Shown: positions 45,336 through 54,728, numbered from the stretch's first letter. The stretch: DNA of 64,000 nt from Hyphomicrobiales bacterium (GCA_900470805.1 UCCA01000012.1:248001-312000), one strand, 5' to 3'. Numbers and translations: made by a program. The notes: generated by a model not told the origin, from the sequence alone.

Positions 45336-47081
45336 CTATTGAAGATCAGGCTTTCCATCGGGCATCACCAGCGGCAGATAGTAATGTGGCTGACGCATAA
45401 TCACCAGGTCCTTCCGGCGCGCCACGTTGGTCGGATAGGTCGGGTTTGTGCTCGACAGGTCGATATCGACGACCGCAAGATCTCCATCGAGCACGATTGC
45501 TTCCTTCCTCGGGAAGGCGAAGGTATCCGGCCCGAAGATGCCGCTGAGGCCAGCCGATTTGTTTCCCGCGGTCTTGGTATTGGAGAATGCGAAGTAGCAG
45601 TTGTTTTCGCCTGCACGAACCCGGTAGTGGTGCCAGTGCAAAGGGTCTGCGCCAAAGGGTATCGGTTCAGGCTGCCTGACCGCGCTCCCTGCGTGACCAA
45701 AATGGAAGCCGTCACTGATGCTCGAGGGGCAGCAGATCAGGTCGCAGCCCCTGAGTGCCAGGATGCGGCCAGCCTCCGGGAAGGCTGCATCGTGGCCTAT
45801 CAGGACACCCACCCGTCCGAGGGGAAGATCGAAGACGCAAAATTCGTCACCCGGCGTTGCCCAGGCATGCTCGTTCTCAGTCAGGTGAATCTGGCGATAG
45901 GTGGCGGTGGGCGTGTTCGGTCTGGCGATGATAGCGCTGCAGTACCGTTGCCCATCGCTTACCTCCGCAAAGCCGGCGATGATGCAGATATCCAGCCGCT
46001 CGGATAGATTGCCGATCGCCTGTACCGCCGGATGTGAACTCGACGTTGCCGTTTCTCCCGGCGTTGCGAGGCCGGTCAACGCAAAAGCGGGGAAGACGAT
46101 GAGTTCTGCGCGCTGTGCCTTCGCATCTTCAGTCAGGCCCGCCATCGTTGTCAGGTTGGCGTCTATATCCGATGATGGCGTGAACTCGCCGACGGCAATG
46201 CGACCGACACGCCCGTCTTCGATAGATTGGTGCCCATAGAGGCGGAAGAATTCCCTTGGATTCCAGGTGAATGTATTGGTCATCAGCTCCATGTAAAGCT
46301 CTGGCCGACGCTGCTGCATGACCGGCTCGCCCGCGACCTGTCTCTTGCGCGATCGCGCGGGATCGATCAGGCCGTAGGCAATACCGTCGCCGTCGTCGAC
46401 AACGTCGAGAATCTCAGCCTCCGGCCCGATGATGCAGCTACCACCAGAAAATTGGACGCCGCGCTCCAGGCCCCAGCGGTTGCTCTCCATCAGGTAGCAG
46501 CCGTTCTCGTACGCCCGACTGATCCAGTATGGCGCAGGGGTCCGTTCGGCCAGCCAGTTGGAAATGTGGCAGATCACGTCGGCTCCGTCGATTGCGACAA
46601 GGCGTGCTGTCTCGATGAAGTGAATGTCCATGCAGATCAGCATCGCGATCCGCCCGATCTTCGTCTCGAAGACCTGATGGCCAAGGTCACCTGACGCCGC
46701 CCATTTCGGCTCGGAAATATAGGGGTGAGTCTTGCGATGCACCCCGACGATGCCCTCCGGCCCGATCAGCGCCGCCGAATTGTAGTAGAGGTTGGTCTGC
46801 CTGTCGACTTCGGGAAGGCCGACGACGATGTGGCAATCGTGACTGCGGGCCAGCTCCACAAAGCGGTCGGTGCTCGGCCCCGGAATCGTCTCGACGAAGT
46901 CGGCGACCTCTGCCCGGTCATACCAGCAGTAGCCCGTGGTCGCCATCTCAGGTGTCGTGATGAGTTTGGCGCCGGCCTTGGCTGCATCCTCCACCAGCGC
47001 CAGAAGCGCGTCCACGTTTCGTTTTTTCTCACCGAAATGCGGCTCGAATTGCACGGCTGCTGCCTTGAACGGGGCGGTCAT
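45336..47081 (-). CDS. Double-domain carbon-nitrogen hydrolase (nitrilase superfamily), second domain catalytically dead
   Basis: The 581-residue protein has two CN_hydrolase domains. The first keeps the Glu-Lys-Cys triad: Glu45 (TTPEMATTGY), Lys117 (GVHRKTHPY) and Cys150 (MLICMDIHF). In the second the same positions are Ala332 (VFPAFALTG), Gln397 (TYRQIHLTE) and Gly429 (VLIGHDAAFPE), so it cannot catalyse the reaction and is probably structural or regulatory. It is the last gene of the amide operon, 62 bases after the formamidase-like gene, so an amide, nitrile or carbamoyl compound is the likely substrate. GGAG lies six bases before the ATG at 47081. Confidence 0.88.
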   Translation of the reverse strand: MTAPFKAAAVQFEPHFGEKKRNVDALLALVEDAAKAGAKLITTPEMATTGYCWYDRAEVADFVETIPGPSTDRFVELARSHDCHIVVGLPEVDRQTNLYYNSAALIGPEGIVGVHRKTHPYISEPKWAASGDLGHQVFETKIGRIAMLICMDIHFIETARLVAIDGADVICHISNWLAERTPAPYWISRAYENGCYLMESNRWGLERGVQFSGGSCIIGPEAEILDVVDDGDGIAYGLIDPARSRKRQVAGEPVMQQRRPELYMELMTNTFTWNPREFFRLYGHQSIEDGRVGRIAVGEFTPSSDIDANLTTMAGLTEDAKAQRAELIVFPAFALTGLATPGETATSSSHPAVQAIGNLSERLDICIIAGFAEVSDGQRYCSAIIARPNTPTATYRQIHLTENEHAWATPGDEFCVFDLPLGRVGVLIGHDAAFPEAGRILALRGCDLICCPSSISDGFHFGHAGSAVRQPEPIPFGADPLHWHHYRVRAGENNCYFAFSNTKTAGNKSAGLSGIFGPDTFAFPRKEAIVLDGDLAVVDIDLSSTNPTYPTNVARRKDLVIMRQPHYYLPLVMPDGKPDLQ

Positions 47082-47143
47082 CGATATCTCCATTGGGGTG
47101 GAATGGACCGCCCGGATATCGAGCGGTCCGCAAGACGTGTCGG

Positions 47144-48142
47144 TCAGGCAGCAATGCCGACGATCGATTTCAGCACCGAGGCGCCAACCGTGTATTTTGG
47201 GTCGACCATATTGCCGAGTCGCACACGACCGCATTGGGTCAACAGCATGTATGCGTCGATCTCGTCGAAGCCGAAGTCGGCAGCCATCCAGCGGATGAGC
47301 TCGCGGTATGCGCTGCGTGCTGCATCCTCCATCGGGCGTGCCGAGCCGATGGTCATGTAGAAGCGGTCGTTCTCGAGGCGTGGCGTCTTGATGGTCCAGC
47401 CCTTGATCAGGTCGATCTGAACGGTGGTCACCGTCGGATGCTCGAGTGCCACGCCACAAAGTTCGCCGTCGCCCTGCGCGGCGTGGCAATCGCCGAGGTA
47501 GAGATAGGCGCCCTTGGTGTTCACTGGCAGGTAGATCACGGTATCGGGGCAGACGTCTGGAAGGTCCATGTTGCCGCCGTAGTAGTCGGGAACGAGCGAG
47601 GAGATCGCTTCGATTTCCGGTGCCGTACCGATCGTGCCGATGAAGGGCTCATAGGGAAGCGTGATCTTGTCGCTCCACTTCACGCCGGTCTCTGCATCCA
47701 CATGCAGCTTCCGCACCCGCTCGGGGAGGGGGGCGGTCAGCATTGCCGTATCTGCGGTTGGAACCAGGCCGCCGAACTCCGGCATTATGACGGTCGTGCC
47801 GCGAGGCTGAGGTCCGCGTGGCACGATGCTTTTGATGTGAACGGCGAGGCAATCGCCCTTCTCGGCCCCGTTGACATAGATCGGGCCGTTTTGCGGATTG
47901 AGGAAGGGGAAGTTGAGGATCTTGGAAGGGCTGTCGGTTTCGTGCTTGATCGCTCCTTCGAAGGCATCATGGGTCTCCGCCGAGACAATAGAGCCCGGAT
48001 CGACTCTGAGGACTGGGTCGACATAGGCGCCATAGACATAGTGATACTTGCCTTGGCTCTCCTCGGTGATGGCGTAGGTCTCGCCGGCCTTGCCCTTGGC
48101 AACGCCCTTGCGGGCCATGATCGTTTCTTCGAGCCAGGTCAT
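47144..48142 (-). CDS. Acetamidase/formamidase (FmdA/AmdA family)
   Basis: The 332-residue product shows the FmdA_AmdA family in order: SAETHDAFEGAI, GPIYVNGAEKGDCLAVHI, IGTIGTAPE, YYGGNMDLPDVCPDTVIYLPV, and GDCHAAQGDGELCGVALE with the metal-site His. Family members hydrolyse formamide or acetamide to ammonia and the acid. The start at 48142 has AAAGGAG six bases upstream. It follows the transporter genes, supporting import and hydrolysis of small amides as nitrogen sources. Confidence 0.9.
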   Translation of the reverse strand: MTWLEETIMARKGVAKGKAGETYAITEESQGKYHYVYGAYVDPVLRVDPGSIVSAETHDAFEGAIKHETDSPSKILNFPFLNPQNGPIYVNGAEKGDCLAVHIKSIVPRGPQPRGTTVIMPEFGGLVPTADTAMLTAPLPERVRKLHVDAETGVKWSDKITLPYEPFIGTIGTAPEIEAISSLVPDYYGGNMDLPDVCPDTVIYLPVNTKGAYLYLGDCHAAQGDGELCGVALEHPTVTTVQIDLIKGWTIKTPRLENDRFYMTIGSARPMEDAARSAYRELIRWMAADFGFDEIDAYMLLTQCGRVRLGNMVDPKYTVGASVLKSIVGIAA

Positions 48143-48182
48143 ATGGTGCTCCTTTGTTTGCTCAGTTTGCTGTTTTGATGTG

Positions 48183-48899
48183 TCAGACAGCCAGGTAACG
48201 ACGGACAGCATCGCGGTCCTCGAGCGTTTCCGGCATGATCTCATTGGTAATCCGGCCCTTGTCTATGACGTAGCAGCGCTGAGCCATCGCCCGGATCATG
48301 TCGATGTTCTGTTCGACGAAGACGACGGTGACACCGGTGGTTCTATTCAGCTCCACCATGATCCTGGCGATGTCCTGGACGATATTCGGTTGAATGCCTT
48401 CCGAAGGTTCGTCGAGCAGGATCAGTGCCGGCTTGCCCATCAGCACGCGGCCGATCGCTAGCTGTTGCTGCTGTCCGCCCGACATCGTGCCGGCCTGCTG
48501 GTTGCGCCGTTCTTTCAGAATAGGAAAGTAGCTGAAGACCGCCTCGACCTGCTCTGCCGAAGCGCGCTTGCCGCTGATGGATTCACCGACCAGCAGATTT
48601 TCGATCACGCTCAGCCGCGGGAAGACATCGCGTCCCTGCGGTACATACCCGATGCCGAGCCGAGCCCGCTTGTATGCCGGCACGGTATCGATCTCCGAAC
48701 CTCGGAAGATCACGGAACCCTTGTCGCGGGGGAGGAGGCCGATCAGGCTCTTCATAAGCGTGGATTTCCCGACACCGTTACGGCCGATGACTGCAACGAT
48801 CTCGCCTTCTCGGACCTGGATATCGACGCCCTGAAGAACCGGCTTGCCACCATACCCGGACCACAAGCCGACCGTGTTGAGAAGGATCTCGCTACGCAT
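48183..48899 (-). CDS. HAAT-family ABC transporter ATPase (UrtE/LivF-like)
   Basis: The 238-residue ATPase has Walker A GRNGVGKSTLMK, signature MSGGQQQQLAIG, Walker B LILLDEPSEGIQP and a switch-region EQN (VVFVEQNIDM). The GRNGVGK and DEPSEGIQPNIV forms are typical of the UrtE/LivF group. The ATG at 48899 overlaps the previous gene by eight bases, with GGGAG upstream. It completes the amide transporter with the four genes upstream. Confidence 0.9.
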   Translation of the reverse strand: MRSEILLNTVGLWSGYGGKPVLQGVDIQVREGEIVAVIGRNGVGKSTLMKSLIGLLPRDKGSVIFRGSEIDTVPAYKRARLGIGYVPQGRDVFPRLSVIENLLVGESISGKRASAEQVEAVFSYFPILKERRNQQAGTMSGGQQQQLAIGRVLMGKPALILLDEPSEGIQPNIVQDIARIMVELNRTTGVTVVFVEQNIDMIRAMAQRCYVIDKGRITNEIMPETLEDRDAVRRYLAV

Positions 48900-49614
48900 G
48901 GGCGTCTCCCAGATAGATTGCGGCCACGCGCTCATCGGCCACGATTTCGTCGATCGTACCTTGAGCGAAGATCTTGCCGAAGTGCAGGACCGTCACCTTG
49001 TGGGCGATCTGGCGGACGAAGGCCATGTCGTGCTCGACAGCCAGGACCGTGACGCCTTCGCGGTTCAACGCCTGGACCATTTCGCCGGTCGCTGCCGTCT
49101 CGTCCGGTGTCATGCCGGCTGTCGGCTCGTCCAGAAGCAGCAGGCGCGGCTTAAGGCCGACCGCCATGCCAATTTCCAGCCATTGCTTCTGTCCATGGCT
49201 GAGGTTGCCGGCAAGCTGGTAACGCGCTTCAGTCAGTTTGAGGAATTCGAGCAGCTTGTCGATTTCCTCGCACAGCTTCTCTGGCAGCCGATGGTGTTGC
49301 AGTGCGATCTGAAGGTTCTGGCGCACGCTCAGAGCCTTGAAAATACCGGGAACCTGGAACTTCACGCTGATGCCACGGCGGATGCGTTCGAACGGTTTTG
49401 CCTTGGTGATGTCCTTGCCTTCGTAGAGGATCTGACCGCTGGTCGGCAGGTGTTCACCAAGGAAGAGCCGGAACAGCGTGCTCTTTCCAGCTCCGTTTGG
49501 ACCGATCAGGCAATGGATCTCACCCTCTTCGAGAGCGAAATTGACGCCGCCGGTAACGTGCAGACCGCCGAACCACTTGTTGAGATCACGTGTTTCAAGA
49601 ATGGCCATGTTCAT
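48892..49614 (-). CDS. HAAT-family ABC transporter ATPase (UrtD/LivG-like)
   Basis: The 240-residue ATPase has GPNGAGKSTLFRLF, signature LSHGQKQWLEIGMA and Walker B LLLLDEPTAGMTPDE. LSHGQKQWLEIGMA is close to UrtD of urea transporters rather than LivG, which supports transport of a urea- or amide-like solute. It overlaps the upstream permease by four bases (ATGA). Confidence 0.92.
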   Translation of the reverse strand: MNMAILETRDLNKWFGGLHVTGGVNFALEEGEIHCLIGPNGAGKSTLFRLFLGEHLPTSGQILYEGKDITKAKPFERIRRGISVKFQVPGIFKALSVRQNLQIALQHHRLPEKLCEEIDKLLEFLKLTEARYQLAGNLSHGQKQWLEIGMAVGLKPRLLLLDEPTAGMTPDETAATGEMVQALNREGVTVLAVEHDMAFVRQIAHKVTVLHFGKIFAQGTIDEIVADERVAAIYLGDAHA

Positions 49615-50687
49615 TTTTCCCCGGTCGACGCCTTGCGGCGAAAAAAACCTGCGACCAGTGCAGCGAGCCCGAAGACAAGACCGCGTGGAGCAATCAGGAC
49701 GGTGAGCACCAGAAGAAACCCCATGACGACGAGTGCGTACTGGCTTCCATGGATCGTCAGTGCCTGGAAGCCGGCAAGAACAATCAGCGTGCCGACAAGC
49801 GTGGTTGTCAGGTCTGTACGACCACCGACAGCGACCCAGACGATCGGAAGTGCTGCAGCCGTCATCCCCATCGATGCAGGCGTGATGTAATTGCCCCAGG
49901 AGGTGTAGAGAACACCGGAAAGACCAGCCAGAGCGGAGCCGATGACGAAGGTAACGAGCTGGTAGACCCGGATGTCATAACCGAGCATCTCGGCCCGTTG
50001 CGGGTTTTCACGGATGGCGACGAGGACATTGCCGAAGCGGGAGTTCACCAGCACGCGCAGGCCAAGATAGCAGGCGACCAGCAGCACAAGCGTGAAGTAG
50101 TAAAGCTGAATATCGGGAAACAGGACAATGTCGCCGCCAAACCACGGGATGGTGAGCGAGGGCATGCCGCCCATGCCGTTATAGCCATTCAGCCTTACTG
50201 TGCCCACTTGCCATTCGGGCCCGGCGGTCTGGGCCATAAAGCGTTCTAGCACCAGTGTGACGGAAAGCGTCACGATGCCCAGGAAAACCCCGCTGATACG
50301 GCCGAAGAACAGGAAGTAGCCGAGGATTGCGGAAAGCAACGCTGCCGCGGCCACGGATGCGATCAGCGCGACCAATGTCAGGCCGTAGGCGTCGCCGATG
50401 TTGGTGGAAATAACGCCATAGCTATATCCCGCGACGCCGAAGAAGGCGGTCTGGCCGAAGCTCAGTGTTCCGCCATAGCCCCAGATTAGGCTGAGACCGA
50501 GTGCCATGAACACCCAGTTGAAGAAATAGACGTTGTTGCCGACATCATAGCCGTCAGCAAACATCGGGTAGGCGCACGCAAGCGCTACGATGAGCATGAA
50601 AACGGCCCAGAACGGCTTTCCGCGGCCCAATGTCTGGGGGCCTTCCAGCAATCGAAGGGCCCTCGATAGGGAGTTTTCTCTCCGCAT
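49611..50687 (-). CDS. HAAT-family ABC permease (UrtC/LivM-like)
   Basis: The 358-residue membrane protein has about ten helices and the motifs NWVFMALGLSLIWGYGGTLSFGQTAFFGVAGYSYGV and LRVLVNSRFGNVLVAIRENPQRAEMLGYD, the UrtC/LivM ATPase-contact loop. The ATG at 50687 is chosen; a GTG frame six codons earlier overlaps the upstream gene. It pairs with the UrtB-like permease. Confidence 0.91.
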   Translation of the reverse strand: MRRENSLSRALRLLEGPQTLGRGKPFWAVFMLIVALACAYPMFADGYDVGNNVYFFNWVFMALGLSLIWGYGGTLSFGQTAFFGVAGYSYGVISTNIGDAYGLTLVALIASVAAAALLSAILGYFLFFGRISGVFLGIVTLSVTLVLERFMAQTAGPEWQVGTVRLNGYNGMGGMPSLTIPWFGGDIVLFPDIQLYYFTLVLLVACYLGLRVLVNSRFGNVLVAIRENPQRAEMLGYDIRVYQLVTFVIGSALAGLSGVLYTSWGNYITPASMGMTAAALPIVWVAVGGRTDLTTTLVGTLIVLAGFQALTIHGSQYALVVMGFLLVLTVLIAPRGLVFGLAALVAGFFRRKASTGEK

Positions 50688-50691
50688 TTGA

Positions 50692-51564
50692 TCAAACTCT
50701 CTCACGAAGGATCCAGCCGGAAATACCGCGCGGCAGGATGCGAATGACGATGATGACTGCGACCAGAAGACCGATCTGGCCCGCGAGCTGTCCCTGCCAT
50801 GAGGTCAGGGCGGCCTTGACCGCGCCGAGAATGAGGGCTGCAGGCGCGGTTCCGAGGAAGATGTCGGCGCCACCAACCACGACGGTAACGAAGGCCTCGA
50901 CGACGAAGGCGCTGCCCATCGTTGGAACAAGGGTCATGGTCGGGGCATAGAGGCCGCCGGCAAGACCGGCGAGTGCAGCGCCAAGGCCGAATGTCAGGCT
51001 GTAGACAAGGCCGGTGTTGACGCCGAGAGCCTGGGCAATATGCGGCACCTGTATCGTTGCGCGGGCCAGTATCCCGAACCGGGTCTTGGTGAAGCCGAGC
51101 CACAGAAGGCCGAGAGTTGCCAGCGCCGCTCCCATCAGGACAACGCGGTAGAGCGAATAGGAATAGGGGCCGATGGCAAAGCTACCGAACGGGGTACCGG
51201 TTCCGGGCATGGTGGAGCCGAGCAGGATCAGCGTGCTTTGCGTCACGATCATCGACACGCCCCATGTCGCGACGATCGTGTCGAGTGGGCGATCGTAGAG
51301 AGGGCGTATGACGATCCGTTCGATCAACATGCCGGCTGCGCCAGCTGCAAGCGCGCCAGCAAGAACGGCAAGCGGTAACGGCAACCCGGCGCGGGCGCTG
51401 GCCGAGCAAACGTAGGCGCCGCACATGATGAATTCGCCATGAGCGAGATTGATGACGCCCATCATGCCGAAGATGATGGCGAGGCCACAGGCGGAAAGAA
51501 CGAGAAAGGCGAAAGCGTCACCTGTCTGATAGAAAAAGCTGAAGAGTGTGTAGAAGACAGTCAT
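50692..51564 (-). CDS. HAAT-family ABC permease (UrtB/LivH-like)
   Basis: The 290-residue membrane protein has eight hydrophobic segments and the UrtB/LivH motifs VINLAHGEFIMCGAYV and TRFGILARATIQVPHIAQALGVNTGLVYSLTFGLGAALAGLAG. It is separated from the binding-protein gene by 69 bases holding a GC-rich stem-loop. Confidence 0.91.
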   Translation of the reverse strand: MTVFYTLFSFFYQTGDAFAFLVLSACGLAIIFGMMGVINLAHGEFIMCGAYVCSASARAGLPLPLAVLAGALAAGAAGMLIERIVIRPLYDRPLDTIVATWGVSMIVTQSTLILLGSTMPGTGTPFGSFAIGPYSYSLYRVVLMGAALATLGLLWLGFTKTRFGILARATIQVPHIAQALGVNTGLVYSLTFGLGAALAGLAGGLYAPTMTLVPTMGSAFVVEAFVTVVVGGADIFLGTAPAALILGAVKAALTSWQGQLAGQIGLLVAVIIVIRILPRGISGWILRERV

Positions 51565-51603
51565 CGCGAAGGACTTCCTTGCTGCTCGCCTTGGAGGAAG
51601 GGC

Positions 51604-51624
51604 GGCCGGGGGTGCGCCCCGGCC
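51604..51624 (-). other. Stem-loop between binding-protein and permease genes
   Basis: GGCCGGGG pairs with CCCCGGCC around a five-base loop. No T run follows. Its place after the substrate-binding gene mirrors the dppA-dppB stem-loop and suggests protection of the upstream mRNA. Confidence 0.6.
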
Positions 51625-51633
51625 GGTTCGGCA

Positions 51634-52869
51634 TCAGTTGGCAGCAGGCGGTGGGTTGGACGGCGTGTATTGTGCGCTCGGATCGTTCTTGGTCAGGTCG
51701 CAGCCCGAATTGCCCAGCCAATAGGGCTTGATGTCGTTCCACACCTTCGGGAAGCTGATCGAGTGATCGTCGTTGACCTTTGCCAGGTAGATCGTGTGCG
51801 ACATATGCTGGCTCTTCGGGTCAAGGCAGACCTTGCCTTCGGGAGCGTCGTAGCAGACGTCGCCCTGGGCTATCACCTTGCGCAGGTCGTCCTTCTTGGT
51901 GGACCCGCTGGCACGCTCAACCATCTGCTTATAGAGATAGAGGGCGAGGTAGGAGTTCTCTGCTTCCTGGTTGATGTAGGGCTCATCAGGGAACTTCTTG
52001 TGCCATTTTTCGACGAAGGCCTTCGACTGTGGGTTGTCGACTTCTTCGATCCAGTTGACGGTGGCGTACATGTTGGCAAGGCTCGGTGGCTTGAACCGCT
52101 TGTGCTCATAGCCCTGGCCGACGTTGACGGACGACGCCATCGGCTTGTTGACGTTCGCCGCTGCGGCCTGTTCGTAGTAGGAAGCCTGCGCGGTGCCGAC
52201 CAGAAGTGTCACAATGAAGTCCGGCTTGGCTGCCTGGATGTTCTGGATGGTCTGCGAGAACTGCGAGACGCCGAGCGGGATGAATTCCTCGCCGACCATT
52301 TCGCCGCCGCCTTCCTTGACGATGTTGCGAACCCATTCGGCCGAGATCTGGCCAAAATTGTAGTCCGCTGCGATCGTGTAAACCTTCTTGCCGTAGGTCT
52401 CCATCATGTAAGGCAGCAGGGTGGAAAACTGCTGCTCCGGCACGGCCCCGGTAACAACCATGTTGGCGTCGCAGACCCCGCCTTCATATTGGTTGTTATA
52501 GAAGGCAAAGCCATCGAACTGGTTGACGATAGGCCGATACGCCTCACGCGAGGCGGAAGAGAAGCCGGCAAAAACGGCGTCGACCTTGTCGCGTTGCAGC
52601 ACGCGGCGCATGAATTCCTGGTAGCGTGTGTTGTCGGACTGGGTATCGTAGACCACCAGTTCCAGAGGCCGGCCGGCAATGCCGCCCGCCGCATTGATCT
52701 CTTCGGCAGCCAACTGGATTCCGTGAACCTTGCCGATCGTGGCGGCAGCAAAGTCGCCAGACTGGTCTTCGAGTACGCCGAGTTTGATCGGCTCCTGTGC
52801 GTTGGCGATACTGGAGCAAAGCAAAATCAGGCCGAGCGCCGTCATGGCGCCGTTAAGCGTCTTCATCAT
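51634..52869 (-). CDS. Amide/urea-type periplasmic substrate-binding protein (UrtA/FmdD-like)
   Basis: The 411-residue product has a signal peptide (NGAMTALGLILLCSSIANA-QEP) and a Peripla_BP_5 fold: IKLGVLEDQSGDFAAATIGKVHGIQLAAEEINAAGGIAGRPLELVVYDTQSD. The C-terminal half has SHTIYLAKVNDDHSISF. The closest known type is FmdD/UrtA, which feeds short amides or urea to a five-part ABC transporter. The ATG at 52869 has GGAG seven bases upstream. It starts the transporter part of the operon, 25 bases after amiR. Confidence 0.9.
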   Translation of the reverse strand: MMKTLNGAMTALGLILLCSSIANAQEPIKLGVLEDQSGDFAAATIGKVHGIQLAAEEINAAGGIAGRPLELVVYDTQSDNTRYQEFMRRVLQRDKVDAVFAGFSSASREAYRPIVNQFDGFAFYNNQYEGGVCDANMVVTGAVPEQQFSTLLPYMMETYGKKVYTIAADYNFGQISAEWVRNIVKEGGGEMVGEEFIPLGVSQFSQTIQNIQAAKPDFIVTLLVGTAQASYYEQAAAANVNKPMASSVNVGQGYEHKRFKPPSLANMYATVNWIEEVDNPQSKAFVEKWHKKFPDEPYINQEAENSYLALYLYKQMVERASGSTKKDDLRKVIAQGDVCYDAPEGKVCLDPKSQHMSHTIYLAKVNDDHSISFPKVWNDIKPYWLGNSGCDLTKNDPSAQYTPSNPPPAAN

Positions 52870-52894
52870 TCTGTTCTCCATGGAGGTGGGTTGG

Positions 52895-53548
52895 CTAGTC
52901 GGCGACTGCCTGCTTCTTGTCAGGTTCCTTGTCGCCGATGGTTTGCGTCGTGCTTCGTTGGACGACGCCTTCACAGTAGGCTTCCAGGCTGAGACGTACG
53001 CGCATGCTTTCCTTGCGGAGCAGGGCGAACGCTCCCTCATCGTCGAGGGAATGGGACTTCATCACCATTGTCACCGCTTTGATGACGTGTCGGCGATATC
53101 GGCGACGATGTTCAAGCTCCTGGATCGACGATCGTAGGGCCGCCTTCTGTTCGAAGGTGTTGATCGCCAGATAAAGAGCGGAAAAGATTGAGCCGCTGTG
53201 GACAGGTTTTGAAAGAAACGCAGTGGCGCCGAGTTGCATCAACGTCCGAAGCCGGCTTGGCGCTTCGATGCCGACCAAGCCGATCACTGGAAGGTGCCGG
53301 AGTTCCTCCGCGCCGCCGTGTCCCATTTCTGGAAACAGGTTGAGGTCGCCGTCGAGGAACAGCACGTCACGCTGTGCCTCCGCCGTTTCGAGGACAGGCC
53401 GGAATTCGTCGCTTACCGGTGAAAGCTGCTCCAGCGACATGCCAAGCCTCGTCACCATGGCGGCGATGGTCTCGGCGGCGCGACTGTCGTTGCTGAGCAC
53501 GAACGCGCGACGCTGACGAAAATTCTGGATGTAACGGTTCGACCTCAT
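52895..53548 (-). CDS. amiR: AmiR-type ANTAR antiterminator
   Basis: The 217-residue product has a pseudo-receiver fold (about 13-130: RRAFVLSNDSRAAETIAAMVTRLGM...DVLFLDGDLNLFPEM...LGATAFLSKP). A coiled coil and an ANTAR domain follow (RSSIQELEHRRRYRRHVIKAVTMVMKSHSLDDEGAFALLRKESMRVRLSLEAYCEGVV). Like Pseudomonas AmiR it should bind leader RNA and prevent termination when released by its AmiC partner. It overlaps amiC by four bases. The symbol is by analogy with the Pseudomonas amidase operon. Confidence 0.88.
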   Translation of the reverse strand: MRSNRYIQNFRQRRAFVLSNDSRAAETIAAMVTRLGMSLEQLSPVSDEFRPVLETAEAQRDVLFLDGDLNLFPEMGHGGAEELRHLPVIGLVGIEAPSRLRTLMQLGATAFLSKPVHSGSIFSALYLAINTFEQKAALRSSIQELEHRRRYRRHVIKAVTMVMKSHSLDDEGAFALLRKESMRVRLSLEAYCEGVVQRSTTQTIGDKEPDKKQAVAD

Positions 53549-54702
53549 GACACGATCCTCAGGGCTGGACGACCTGACGGCGCCTCACGAGTGGCGGTAG
53601 AGTTGATCAGGTAGGGGTCAGGCGCAACGGGTCTGCCGGCGTCGAACACGACGTCAAACTGGCCGTCGCGGCGCGACAGCCCGATCCTTGGTGTCAGGCA
53701 CGTATGGAATGTATCGGGATCGATCGCGATTTCGCCCTGTGGGGAGCTGAAGCGCTGGTTGGCTGCGCAACCTTTGACTGCCCGCATATTATCGGTCCCG
53801 GCATCGCGCAGGGACTGAGCAAGCAGGATCGTGGCCGCGTAGGCCGCTTCGGCTTCCGCTGATGGAGCTTTCTCTTCTGGAAACGCGGCGCCGTAGTCCT
53901 CCACGAACTTGCGATTTACGGCCGTATCGATCGATGCGAAGTAGACGCTGGAACTCAAATGCCCATCAATGGCGTGGGGACCGATACGGTCAAGTTCAGG
54001 TTCCGAGAGATTGCAGCTTGCGATCGGATAGCGCTTTGCCTGATCGATGCCGCGAGCTTCGCAGGCTGCGCGGAAGGCTCGGAAGAACGAATACCCGGAC
54101 TCACCGATCAAGGAATTGAAGACCATGTCCGGATTGGCGTCAAAGATCGATTGCACAATGCCGTCGACGTCTGTCTCACCAACGGCTAGGTAGCGTTCGC
54201 CGACAACGGAACCTTGCCGCGAGGCAAGTTCCTCTCGCAGGACCCGGTTGCTTTCCCACGCCCAGATGTAGTTGGACCCGACGCAGAAAACCCGACGCCC
54301 GATATGGCGCGTGACATAGTCGACCAACGGCAACATGTGGTGGTTAGGTGCCGCCCCTGTGTAAATGACGTTGGCCGAGCTTTCAAAGCCCTCGTAATGG
54401 GTGGGGTACCACAGGAGCGCGTCACGCTTTTCGAATGTTGGAATGACTTCCTTGCGGCTCGAAGATGTGTAGCAGCCGACCACGTGCTTTACGCCGTCCG
54501 CGATCATTGTCTCGACCGCGGGAGCATAGGCATTGAGGTCGCCGCCGGGATCGTGCTCAACCGGGTTGAGTCGGACGCCGAATCCCGTATCCGCGTTAAT
54601 CTGTTCGCAGGCGAGCCTTGCACCGTTCAGCATCGATCTGGCGACGGTTCCATAAGACCCTGTCGCGGAAAACAATATTCCAACTGGATATTCTTTGATC
54701 AT
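53545..54702 (-). CDS. amiC: AmiC-like amide sensor (negative regulator of AmiR)
   Basis: The 385-residue product is a periplasmic-binding-protein fold without a signal peptide (starts MIKEYPVGILFSATGSYGTVARSMLNGA), as for cytoplasmic AmiC. Family blocks are VKHVVGCYTSSSRKEVIPTFEKRDALLWYPTHYEGFESSANVIYTGAAPNHH and GERYLAVGETDVDGIVQSI. It should bind small amides and release AmiR. It is first in the amide operon and divergent to the SDR gene. Confidence 0.88.
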   Translation of the reverse strand: MIKEYPVGILFSATGSYGTVARSMLNGARLACEQINADTGFGVRLNPVEHDPGGDLNAYAPAVETMIADGVKHVVGCYTSSSRKEVIPTFEKRDALLWYPTHYEGFESSANVIYTGAAPNHHMLPLVDYVTRHIGRRVFCVGSNYIWAWESNRVLREELASRQGSVVGERYLAVGETDVDGIVQSIFDANPDMVFNSLIGESGYSFFRAFRAACEARGIDQAKRYPIASCNLSEPELDRIGPHAIDGHLSSSVYFASIDTAVNRKFVEDYGAAFPEEKAPSAEAEAAYAATILLAQSLRDAGTDNMRAVKGCAANQRFSSPQGEIAIDPDTFHTCLTPRIGLSRRDGQFDVVFDAGRPVAPDPYLINSTATREAPSGRPALRIVS

Positions 54703-54728
54703 GTTCCGGCAGCCACGAGTTGAAACCA

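Noticed and set aside
48844..49890. A 348-residue plus-strand frame across two ATPase genes
   Set aside because: It runs antisense through two clear ABC ATPase genes and shows no domain of its own.
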